This document shows positions 19,798-26,670 of a stretch of 64,000 bases of DNA, one piece after another. This DNA comes from JBBPZA01 sp963797015. GTDB taxonomy: Bacteria; Actinomycetota; Thermoleophilia; Solirubrobacterales; Solirubrobacteraceae. Within the stretch, counting starts at the first letter, position 1. Every line of letters starts with the position of its first letter. The notes beneath the pieces were generated by a model, which did no database searches, was not told the origin of the DNA, and worked only from the letters and a program-made list of their open reading frames with translations. The translations under genes were made by a program, and so were the position numbers. The stretch lies in assembly GCA_963797015.1 (NCBI GenBank), contig CAWCNV010000007.1:248001-312000 (forward strand). Direction: 5' to 3'.

Positions 19798-20352
19798 GTG
19801 GAACGGCTCGACACCCGCCTCGAGGGACCAGTTCTCGTGCGCCCGACGGTCCATGGTGACCAGCGCGGCTTCTTCCACGAGAGCTATCGCCGGAACGACT
19901 TCGCGAAGCTCGGCATCGAGGAGGAGTTCGTGCAGGACAACCATTCGCGCTCCACGCGCGGGATCGTTCGCGGAATGCACTTCCAGGTCGGTGCAGGCAT
20001 GGCCAAGCTCGTGCGCTGCGCACGCGGCGCGATCCTCGACGTGGTGGTGGACCTGCGCCGGGGGTCACCGGCGTTCGGCGAGTGGGAGGGCTTCGAGCTC
20101 GACGACGAGAACCTGCATCAGCTCTACGTCCCCGTCGGCTTCGCGCACGGCTTCTGCGTCACCGGTGACGGCGCCGACGTGATGTACAAGTGCTCGGCTT
20201 ACTACGACGAGTCGATCGAGCGCGGGATCGCCTACAACGACCCCGACGTCGGCGTGGCCTGGCCGCAGGGGATCGAGCTCATCCCCTCCGCACGCGACGC
20301 GGCTGCGCCGCGCCTGAGCGAGATCGAGGACGAGCTCCCCTTCCGCTACTGA
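19798..20352 (+). CDS. rfbC: dTDP-4-dehydrorhamnose 3,5-epimerase
   Basis: A 184-residue cupin-fold epimerase. Recognisable motifs are GDQRGFFHESY, the catalytic His in RGMHFQ, and FAHGFCV, followed by the YNDPDVGVAWP segment of RmlC. It converts dTDP-4-keto-6-deoxyglucose to dTDP-4-keto-L-rhamnose, the substrate of the reductase at 16591. The GTG start lies 7 nt after a TAGGCT -10-like box. Length is usual for RmlC (180-200). Confidence 0.9.
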   Translation: MERLDTRLEGPVLVRPTVHGDQRGFFHESYRRNDFAKLGIEEEFVQDNHSRSTRGIVRGMHFQVGAGMAKLVRCARGAILDVVVDLRRGSPAFGEWEGFELDDENLHQLYVPVGFAHGFCVTGDGADVMYKCSAYYDESIERGIAYNDPDVGVAWPQGIELIPSARDAAAPRLSEIEDELPFRY

Positions 20353-20359
20353 CGCCGCG

Positions 20360-21073
20360 CTACGCCGCGCCGCGGCGTGTGACCACGACCCACACGGTAC
20401 GCGCCAGGATCGTGAGGTCGAGCGGCAGCGTCCGCCGGCGGACGTACTCGAGGTCGAGCACGATCATCTCCTCATAGGTGCACTCACTCCGTCCACTCAC
20501 CTGCCACAGTCCGGTGAGACCGGGCTTCACCGCAAATCGCTCGTGGTACCAGTCCGGGTAGAGCTCGACCTCGTACGGGATCACAGGTCGCGGCCCCACC
20601 AGTGACATGTCACCGCGCACGACGTTCCACAGCTGCGGCAGCTCGTCGAGGCTCCAGCCGCGCAGGAAGCGGCCCACCCTGGTGATGCGGTCGTCGACTA
20701 CAAGCTTGTAGAGACCGTTCTCGGGCGGGTTGGCCTCCGGCCGATTATTGATCAGCTGCTCGACGTAGTCACGGTGACGGGAGGCGTTCGCATCGCTGCG
20801 CATGCTGCGGAACTTGTTCACCTCGAAGGGGCGCCCGCCGCGCCCGATGCGCCGCTGGCGGTAGATCGCGGGACCCGGCGAGTCGAGCCGCACGGCGATT
20901 GCGATCACCAGCAGCAGCGGCGCCAGGAGCACCAGCAGCACGGAGCCGGCGATCAGGTCGATCGCCCTGCGCCCGAACGCGGCGGCGCGGGCTGTCGCGG
21001 GCCGTGCGGCAGTGCGCCGGCTGCGGCTCAGGACGCCGTGCGGGGGAGTCTCGGCTCGCTCTCTCACCGTCAT
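20360..21073 (-). CDS. Priming sugar transferase (polyprenyl-phosphate glycosyl-1-phosphate transferase)
   Basis: A 237-residue short-form bacterial sugar transferase. One N-terminal membrane helix (LIAGSVLLVLLAPLLLVIAIA) is followed by the conserved domain: DSPGPAIYRQRRIGRGG, FEVNKFRSM, DELPQLWNVVRGDMSLVGPRP, and GLTGLWQVSGRS. The family moves a sugar-1-phosphate from a nucleotide sugar to undecaprenyl phosphate at the inner face of the membrane, the first step of glycan assembly. With the flippase and dTDP-rhamnose enzymes it completes a plausible surface polysaccharide pathway. It is convergent with rfbC (8 bp apart). Confidence 0.9.
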   Translation of the reverse strand: MTVRERAETPPHGVLSRSRRTAARPATARAAAFGRRAIDLIAGSVLLVLLAPLLLVIAIAVRLDSPGPAIYRQRRIGRGGRPFEVNKFRSMRSDANASRHRDYVEQLINNRPEANPPENGLYKLVVDDRITRVGRFLRGWSLDELPQLWNVVRGDMSLVGPRPVIPYEVELYPDWYHERFAVKPGLTGLWQVSGRSECTYEEMIVLDLEYVRRRTLPLDLTILARTVWVVVTRRGAA

Positions 21074-21130
21074 GTCACACGCAACGTGCCGGAAGGTAGA
21101 TCGCTTGCGCGCGGGCGCCCGAGCAGGCGC

Positions 21131-21814
21131 TCAGACACGCCCGGCCGGGGCGGACCCCATGCCGATCAGGTGCGACTGCAGCGCGCGCCGGCCGCGATGG
21201 TGAAGCCCGTGGACGGCCGCCTCGCTGCGGTTCAGCTTCTCGGCGATCTCCGGCGGGGTGAGCCCCACGACGTGGCGCAGGAAGACCACCTTCTGCTGGT
21301 CCTCGAGCAGCTCGTCGAACGCGGAGTGCCAGGCGCTGTGCACCGGCTGCGGCGGCTCGTGGCCGACCTCGGGGTCGCGGACCTCCTCGACCGGGATCGG
21401 TCGCTTGGCCCGCAGATGGTCGAGCGCGAGGTTGCGCGCGATGCGCAGGATCCACGCCGAGAAGGGCACCCCGCGAAGCTCGTAGCGGGGGATCGCCCGC
21501 ATCAGCTTGGTGAACACCATCTGCGTGATGTCCTCGGCGTCGTGGTCGTCGCGGACGATGCTGCAGACGTAGCCGAAGACGTTGTCCTTGTAACGCAGGT
21601 ACAGGTACTGGATCGCGTCCTGGTCACCACGCTGTGCCGCGGCAATCGCGTTGCGCAGGGTGCGATCGGTGTTCACGTCATCCACCGTCGGCTTGCGACG
21701 GAAGCCCGCCGCGGAGGCGCCCGGAACCGACCGGGGCAGCGCGCGAGTCTTCGCAGCAGACGCAGGATTTTCAACAGCCGCAGGCCGATTGACGGCCGTC
21801 GCATTCCGGAGCAT
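21131..21814 (-). CDS. RNA polymerase sigma factor, sigma-70/ECF type
   Basis: A 227-residue sigma factor. Region 2 is at about residues 60-140 (LYLRYKDNVFGYVCSIVRD, DAEDITQMVFTKL, FSAWILRIARNLALDHLR), and region 4 is at about 170-225 (DQQKVVFLRHVVGLTPPEIAEKLNRSEAAVHGLHHRGR). Region 3 is absent, as in ECF sigma factors. The ATG at 21814 is chosen because GGAGG lies four bases upstream, although it adds a ~45-residue unstructured leader before the fold. It sits just upstream of the sugar transferase gene on the same strand and may regulate the envelope genes. No anti-sigma gene is adjacent. Confidence 0.85.
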   Translation of the reverse strand: MLRNATAVNRPAAVENPASAAKTRALPRSVPGASAAGFRRKPTVDDVNTDRTLRNAIAAAQRGDQDAIQYLYLRYKDNVFGYVCSIVRDDHDAEDITQMVFTKLMRAIPRYELRGVPFSAWILRIARNLALDHLRAKRPIPVEEVRDPEVGHEPPQPVHSAWHSAFDELLEDQQKVVFLRHVVGLTPPEIAEKLNRSEAAVHGLHHRGRRALQSHLIGMGSAPAGRV

Positions 21815-22022
21815 TTTCCCTCCGTGTTGGGCTCGGGAGCGGAGCGAGCGGCGAAGGTATGGACCCCGGTTTGGCCACCGGTTGGCGGGCCGGTTGGTTT
21901 GCAGTTGGATGTGAAACTCGTGCGAAAAAGGAGGTCCCACACGCCCCGGCGCCGCCCCGCGACGCCGGCCCCGGCCGCGCTGTCACGCCCCTCGCCGGCC
22001 GCGCCTCACGCCCCTCGCCTGC

Positions 22023-22110
22023 CGCCCCTCACATCACTCGCCGGCGCCCCTCACGTCACTCGCCCGCGCCCCTCACGTCACTCGCCCGCGCCCCTCATGC
22101 AACTTGCCCG
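22023..22110. repeat. Four tandem copies of a 22-bp repeat
   Basis: Copies start at 22023, 22045, 22067 and 22089. The core CGCCCCTCACGTCACTCGCC is identical in copies two and three, has one core change in copy one, and has diverged in copy four. Earlier, partial versions of the CGCCCCTC core occur from about 21990. Lying upstream of a regulator gene, this may be an array of protein-binding sites or simply a slippage repeat. Confidence 0.8.
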
Positions 22111-22116
22111 CGCGGC

Positions 22117-22131
22117 GAATTGCTGCAATTC
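22117..22131. promoter_or_regulatory. Inverted repeat GAATTG-CTG-CAATTC
   Basis: Perfect 6-bp arms around a 3-nt centre, unusually AT-rich for this DNA and directly after the tandem array. It may be an operator or promoter element of the PAS-SARP gene, which starts 66 bp downstream. Confidence 0.45.
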
Positions 22132-22197
22132 TGCTCGCCGTCCTGATAGGTTGGGCGTGCCGCACACGACAAGGAAGGCGGGTGCGAGGGGACCTCG

Positions 22198-23478
22198 ATG
22201 ACGGCAACGCAGCCGCAGCAAACCTGGCAGAAGCAAGACGAGGACTCCCGTTGGCGCGATGAGCGCCGACGGAACTATCGCCGCGTGGGCGACCACCTGA
22301 GCGCGCTGTCGGCCGAGGTCTTCGACTTCTGCCGGCACGGCATCGTCGTCACCGACGGCGAGGGGAAGATCGTCGCCTCCAACGAGGAGGCCGACCGCAT
22401 CGTCGGGCGGCCTCTGGAGGACGCACGCGTGCACGACGAGACGTGCTGCTCGCTGCTGGGCTGCGACCGCGCCGAGATCGACGTCGAGGAAGCGGCCGAC
22501 GAGCCGTGCTTCACGCGCGCGGCGCTGGCCGCCAGGCGCCAGCTGCCCGAGGCGCGCGCGCCGCTGGCGGCCATCAACGGAACCGCGGAGGTCTGGGTCA
22601 CCGCCGCCCCGATGCGCGACGACGATGGAGTGGTGCTGCACCTGCGGCCGGTCGAGCGGCGCGGCGGCGCGGTGCGCCCGAGCGGCGCGCGGCTTCGCAT
22701 CACCACCCTCGGTCGCCTACAGATCGAGGGGCCCGGAGGGACACTCTCGGGGCCGTGGCTCTCGCAGCGGCCGGGCCAGCTGCTCAAGCTCCTGCTGGCC
22801 GAGCGCAATCGCATCCTGCACCCCGAGGAGATCGCCGAGGCGCTGTGGCCGCGAGCCGAGCGGCGCGCGATCGCCAACGTCCGCTACTACGTGCACCTGC
22901 TGCGCTCGAGGCTCGAGCCCGACCGCGGGCGCGGCGAGCCGTCGCGCTTCGTCGTGTTCGCGCGCGGGGGCTACAAGCTCGACCGCCGCCACGCCGACAT
23001 CGACGCCGACGTCTTCGAGCGGCGCGTCGCCGCGGCGCGTGCGATCGCCGATCCGGTCGCGGCCACCGCCGAGCTCGAGAGCGCGCTCGAGCTCTACGGC
23101 GACGACTTCCTGGCCGACGAGCCGTTCGCCGAGTGGGCCTTCGCCGAGCGCGACCGTCTCCACGAGTGCGCGGCGGACGCCGTGCGGTTGCTGGAGCGGC
23201 TCGCGTGGCGCAACGGCGATCTGGCCGCTGTCGGACGGGCCGTCGCGCGCCTGGCCGATCTCGACCCCTACGACCTCGACGTGCAGCGCCGGCTGCTCGC
23301 CGTGTGCCTCGAGCGCGGTCGCCGCAGCGAGGCGCAGCGGCGCTACCGGACGCTGGCCAAGCGCATGCTGCGTGACTTCGGCGAGGAGCTCGACTTCAAC
23401 CTCGAGGACCTCGGGCCCGGCGCATTGAACGGGCTCGGGGGGACCGAGCGCACGGCCGACCTCGACGGCGAAGCCTGA
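22198..23478 (+). CDS. PAS domain-SARP (BTAD) transcriptional regulator
   Basis: A 426-residue regulator. Residues ~35-150 form a PAS-like sensor (FDFCRHGIVVTDGEGKIVASNEEADRIVG). A winged-helix OmpR/PhoB-type DNA-binding domain follows at ~165-260 (RITTLGRLQIEG, LLLAERNRILHPEEIAEALWP, YYVHLLRSRLEPDRG). The bacterial transcriptional activation domain is at ~265-405 (DADVFERRV to AQRRYRTLAKRMLRDFGEEL). There is no ATPase or tetratricopeptide extension. SARP proteins activate secondary-metabolite or surface genes from direct repeats; PAS at the N-terminus suggests ligand or redox control. The PAS region holds CCSLLGC and another Cys at CFTRAA, so metal or redox sensing is possible. The 22-bp repeats upstream could be its own target. 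Confidence 0.85.
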   Translation: MTATQPQQTWQKQDEDSRWRDERRRNYRRVGDHLSALSAEVFDFCRHGIVVTDGEGKIVASNEEADRIVGRPLEDARVHDETCCSLLGCDRAEIDVEEAADEPCFTRAALAARRQLPEARAPLAAINGTAEVWVTAAPMRDDDGVVLHLRPVERRGGAVRPSGARLRITTLGRLQIEGPGGTLSGPWLSQRPGQLLKLLLAERNRILHPEEIAEALWPRAERRAIANVRYYVHLLRSRLEPDRGRGEPSRFVVFARGGYKLDRRHADIDADVFERRVAAARAIADPVAATAELESALELYGDDFLADEPFAEWAFAERDRLHECAADAVRLLERLAWRNGDLAAVGRAVARLADLDPYDLDVQRRLLAVCLERGRRSEAQRRYRTLAKRMLRDFGEELDFNLEDLGPGALNGLGGTERTADLDGEA

Positions 23479-23550
23479 AAGAGCGCTGAAACCGAGGTCC
23501 GGTGGGCATCGCGCGCGAGCGCGAGGCGCCTTCGGACGTTGTTGACTCGG

Positions 23551-24543
23551 ATGACGTCTGCGTTCAGAGGCCTGGTGCTCGCCGGCCACCGGTGTCGCGA
23601 TGCCGCGATCCCTCTGTCCCTGGCCGCAGGCGGCCCGCCCGAGCTGCTGCCGGTGGCCAACCGCCCGATCCTGGTCCACGTGCTCGAGCGGCTGCGCGAC
23701 GCGGGCGTGGCGGACGTCGTGGTGGTCGCCGATCGCCGCAGCGGCGAGGCGATCCGCGACGCTGTCGGCGACGGGTCGGAGCTCGGGATGGAGCTCGCCC
23801 ACGTCGAGCAACTCGACTGGTTCGGCACCGGGCACGCCATCCACGCGGCCGCGCCGCTGCTCGCCGACGCCGCTGTCATCGTGCACCCGGGCGCCGGACT
23901 TTCCGATCGCCCGCTCGCGCAGACGCTGGAGAGCTTCGAGGCCTCGGACGCCGACGCCCTGGTCACGCTCGACCGCAGGGGCGTCAGCTGCCTTCGGCCC
24001 AGCGTCGTCGAGGCGCTGGGAAGCGTGGTCCCGTCGTGGCGCGGCGAGCTCGAGCTGTCGGCCGCGCTCGCGGCAGTGCGTGAGGACGGCGGGAAGGTCG
24101 AGCTGGCGGACGAGCACGGCTGGTGGGCGTGCGAAGGCGACCCCATGGAGCTGCTGAGCCTGAACCGGACGGTGCTGGAGGCGCTGCCGGTCCGCCAGTG
24201 GAAGACGGACGAGCGCTCGGACGTGCGCGTCGAGGGCAGGGTCGCGGTGGGCCGGCAGGCCGTGCTGCAGGGCACGGTCGTCCGTGGGCCCGCGGTCATC
24301 GGCGCGGGCGCGCTGCTGTCCGACGCCTACATCGGCCCGTACACCGCGATCGGCGACGGAGCGCGCGTGGAAGGATCGGAGATCGAGGACTCGATCGTCA
24401 TGGCCGGTGCCGGGGTCTTCCACCTGTCCTCGCGGTTGTCGGGCTGCGTGCTCGGGCCGGAGGCGCGACTGCTGCGCAGCTTCGCCCTGCCGCGTGCATC
24501 GCGGGTGTGGATCGGCGCCGGCACCGAGGTGGCCCTCGCCTGA
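23551..24543 (+). CDS. Nucleotidyltransferase-like protein, RmlA-long type, with degenerate active site
   Basis: A 330-residue protein with the domain order of long-form glucose-1-phosphate thymidylyltransferases: a Rossmann-like nucleotidyltransferase domain (~1-215), then a left-handed beta-helix (~225-330, VEGRVAVGRQAVLQG, GPAVIGAGALLSDAYIGPY). The N-terminal signature is broken. Where active enzymes have GG-X-GTRLRPLT, this protein has AGHRCRDAAIPLSLA, and the lysine of the PK-X-L motif is replaced (GPPELLPVANRPI keeps only the flanks). The product is therefore probably not an active nucleotidyltransferase, or uses different chemistry. The ATG at 23551 is chosen over two TTG codons just upstream. 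It lies 72 bp after the SARP gene and 8 bp before a similarly degenerate RmlD-like gene. Confidence 0.72.
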   Translation: MTSAFRGLVLAGHRCRDAAIPLSLAAGGPPELLPVANRPILVHVLERLRDAGVADVVVVADRRSGEAIRDAVGDGSELGMELAHVEQLDWFGTGHAIHAAAPLLADAAVIVHPGAGLSDRPLAQTLESFEASDADALVTLDRRGVSCLRPSVVEALGSVVPSWRGELELSAALAAVREDGGKVELADEHGWWACEGDPMELLSLNRTVLEALPVRQWKTDERSDVRVEGRVAVGRQAVLQGTVVRGPAVIGAGALLSDAYIGPYTAIGDGARVEGSEIEDSIVMAGAGVFHLSSRLSGCVLGPEARLLRSFALPRASRVWIGAGTEVALA

Positions 24544-24551
24544 GGGCTCCG

Positions 24552-25406
24552 ATGAACCGCGTCGTCATCACCGGGACCGACACGTCGCTGACGCGTGTGC
24601 TGTCGGACCGGCTCCGGCGCGCCGCATGGGGAGTGTCGGAGCTCGCGGCGCCCGACCTGCACCCCGGCGACCCCGACTCCTGCCGGGACGCGCTCGACGC
24701 CATCCGCCCCGACGCCGTGGTCGACTGCTCGGCGAGGGGTGCTTCGGAGCCCGATCCGGAGGCGGCCGGCAACCTGGCGCGGGCGGCCGCCGGGGCCGCC
24801 GCGCTGATGATCCACCTGTCGTGCCCCGACGTCTTCGACGGCATGTCGCCAGCGCCCTACCTGGAGTCCGATCCGCCCGAGCCCGCGACGCGCGCGGGGG
24901 AGCTGCGGCTCGCCGCCGAGGAGGCGGTCGCGATCGCCGGGCCGCGACACGCGATCGTGCGCACGTCGTGGCTCTACGGTCCCGAGCCCGACGGCCGGAT
25001 GCTGAGCATGCTCGACCAGGCGCGCGGCGGCGAGGTGGCGGCCGACGACTACGCGCTGGGCACGCCGACCTTCGTCACCCACCTCGCCGACGCGCTGTTG
25101 GGCCTCCTCCGCCGGCCCGCCTACGGCGTCTTCCACCTCGTCGGGGCGGGCGAGCCGTGCACGGAGGCGGGCTTCGCGCGCGCGCTGGTGCGCGCGACGC
25201 GGGCGCGCGCACGCGTGGTGCCCGCAGCCGGCCCCCTCCGGGTCGTCGAGGGGTCCGCGAGGAACCTCGCACTGGCGAGCTGCCGCGACGAGCTGCCGCC
25301 GCTGCCCGAGTGGCGGCTGGGCCTCGCCGCCTGCGTGCAGGCGTTCGCGCCCGGTCACAACGCGATCGCGGGCGCCTCGACCGCGCCCCCGCGCCAGGCC
25401 TCGTAG
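24552..25406 (+). CDS. RmlD-like SDR protein with degenerate cofactor and catalytic motifs
   Basis: A 284-residue protein that aligns along its length with RmlD (dTDP-4-dehydrorhamnose reductase): VVITG at the N-terminus, IRPDAVVDCSA, LSCPDVFDGMSPAPYLE, IVRTSWLYGP and FHLVGAGEPC. The glycine-rich loop, GGXGQLG in active enzymes, reads GTDTSLT. The position of the catalytic Tyr-X3-Lys reads AGELR, so Tyr and Lys are replaced by Ala and Arg. It is likely a non-catalytic paralogue of the intact enzyme at 16591. Its 3' end overlaps the convergent ornithine-cyclodeaminase gene by 52 bp. Confidence 0.72.
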   Translation: MNRVVITGTDTSLTRVLSDRLRRAAWGVSELAAPDLHPGDPDSCRDALDAIRPDAVVDCSARGASEPDPEAAGNLARAAAGAAALMIHLSCPDVFDGMSPAPYLESDPPEPATRAGELRLAAEEAVAIAGPRHAIVRTSWLYGPEPDGRMLSMLDQARGGEVAADDYALGTPTFVTHLADALLGLLRRPAYGVFHLVGAGEPCTEAGFARALVRATRARARVVPAAGPLRVVEGSARNLALASCRDELPPLPEWRLGLAACVQAFAPGHNAIAGASTAPPRQAS

Positions 25407-26302
25407 GCGACGAGCGCCACGGCGAGATCCTGGATCGCCAGGCCGGTCGAGTCGAACAGCGTCACCGCGTCGGGCCCGGGCCGCCCCGGGGCCGCGCCGC
25501 ACAGCACGGCGCCGAGCTCCGTCACCTGCTCACGCCGGACCAGGCCCTCACTCACCGCGCCGGTCAGCTCCCCGCCGTGGGAGGCCTGCTCCCACTCGTC
25601 GCAGAACAGCGCGCACGACGCGACGGCTCCGGGGGTGGCCTCGGCCTTCCCCGGCCCGTCGGCGCCGAGCATCGTCAGGTGCAGCCCGGGCCGCAGGTCG
25701 CCGGCGTCGACGACGGGCTCGGCGCCGGGAGTGACGCAGCAGACCGTGTCGCAGGCGAGCGCCTCCTCGCGCGAGCCCGCCCGCCAGCCGAGCTCGTCCG
25801 CGAGCGCGCGCGCCGCGTGTTCCCGCGGGTCCACGCACACGCCGGGCCCGTAGCCGGCGGCGGCCAGGCAGCGGGCCGCCCAGGCGCCGTGCAGCCCCGC
25901 GCCGATCAGCCCGACCGTGCGCGCGCCCTCCGGCGCGAGCGCGCGCGCGCCGACGGCGGCCACGGCGCCGGTTCGCAGCGCCGTGAGCGAGCGTGCGTCG
26001 AGCAACGCGAGCGGCTCGCCCGTGCGCGCGTCCGAGAGGCAGACCACGCCTGTCACCGTCGGAAGGCCGCGCTCCGGATTGCCCGGGAACGAGGTGACCC
26101 ACTTGAGCAGCGCCACGCCGGCCCCGAGGGCGGGCATCGCGCGGAAGTCGCCCCACGGCGGGCTGGGCAGGTAGATCTTGGCCGGCATCACCCACTCGCC
26201 GCGCTGGTGGCGCCGCAGCGCCTCCTCCACGGCGGCGATCGCCGCCCGCTCGTCGACGGCGGCGAGCACCGCGTCGTGGTCGAGCACGGGAATCTCCGGC
26301 AC
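25355..26302 (-). CDS. Ornithine cyclodeaminase / mu-crystallin family protein
   Basis: A 315-residue NAD(P)-binding protein. The family signatures are ALLKWVTSFPGNPERGLPTVTGVVCLSDA and TGEPLALLDARSLTALRTGA, then the nucleotide-binding GLIGAGLHG. The family includes ornithine cyclodeaminase, alanine dehydrogenase and ketimine reductase; the sequence does not tell which. The GTG at 26302 is supported by TATCGT ending 6 nt upstream (leaderless arrangement). That -10 box overlaps the opposing box of the AccE-like gene. Its stop lies inside the 3' end of the RmlD-like gene. Confidence 0.85.
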   Translation of the reverse strand: MPEIPVLDHDAVLAAVDERAAIAAVEEALRRHQRGEWVMPAKIYLPSPPWGDFRAMPALGAGVALLKWVTSFPGNPERGLPTVTGVVCLSDARTGEPLALLDARSLTALRTGAVAAVGARALAPEGARTVGLIGAGLHGAWAARCLAAAGYGPGVCVDPREHAARALADELGWRAGSREEALACDTVCCVTPGAEPVVDAGDLRPGLHLTMLGADGPGKAEATPGAVASCALFCDEWEQASHGGELTGAVSEGLVRREQVTELGAVLCGAAPGRPGPDAVTLFDSTGLAIQDLAVALVAYEAWRGGAVEAPAIAL

Positions 26303-26308
26303 GGGCGG

Positions 26309-26318
26309 ACGATAGCTT
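26309..26318. promoter_or_regulatory. Overlapping divergent -10 boxes
   Basis: On the plus strand TAGCTT (26313-26318) ends 7 nt before the GTG at 26326. On the minus strand TATCGT (26314 to 26309) ends 6 nt before the GTG at 26302. The two hexamers share two base pairs in ACGATAGCTT, so one 10-bp element could drive both genes, each as a leaderless mRNA. Confidence 0.55.
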
Positions 26319-26325
26319 TCGGAGC

Positions 26326-26547
26326 GTGAACCGCCGCCCCGAGCTCCGCCTCGTCGCCCCAGCCGCCTCCCAGGAGGAGGCGGCGGCGGTCGTCGCGGCA
26401 CTCGAGCGCTTCCTGCGCGACACCGCGCCGCCGCCGGGCGAGCCCGCGCCCGCCCGCAACCCGTGGCAGCGCGCGGCGCTGTACGAGGGCGTCGGCCGCG
26501 AGCCCGACGGCCCGTCGCCGTGGGGCGACCCCCATCCCTGGGGCTGA
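26326..26547 (+). CDS. Small acyl-CoA carboxylase epsilon-like protein
   Basis: A 73-residue protein. The pattern is a short beta strand (LRLVAPAAS), a helix EEAAAVVAALERFL, a proline-rich linker, and NPWQRAALYEGV with a conserved-looking Trp. This matches the layout of AccE-type epsilon subunits, which bind and stabilise actinobacterial acyl-CoA carboxylase beta subunits. Such subunits are usually encoded next to the carboxyltransferase gene; here the beta subunit is 18 kb away (6621). Assignment is by resemblance only. The GTG is 7 nt after a -10-like TAGCTT. Confidence 0.55.
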   Translation: MNRRPELRLVAPAASQEEAAAVVAALERFLRDTAPPPGEPAPARNPWQRAALYEGVGREPDGPSPWGDPHPWG

Positions 26548-26670
26548 GGGCCGACCCCCGCCCGCTCCCCGGACGCGGGCGTAAACCAGGAAAAGCCAAT
26601 CGGCATTGCTATATTCGGCCGCCGGCCCTCGCGCCGCCTGCTGCACGCAACCCAAGGGAGACACCGCCGC

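Larger units (their letters stand above)
21815..22197. other. 383-bp intergenic region with tandem repeats
   Basis: This gap separates the sigma factor and PAS-SARP genes, which are divergent. No coding sequence is convincing. It holds the ribosome-binding site of the sigma gene, a direct tandem repeat (22023-22110), an inverted repeat (22117-22131) and a possible TGATAGG -10-like segment near 22144. Confidence 0.6.

Noticed and set aside
20360..25406. A complete dTDP-rhamnose operon
   Set aside because: Only the epimerase and one reductase are intact; the RmlA-like and second RmlD-like proteins lack key residues, and no RmlB is recognisable.
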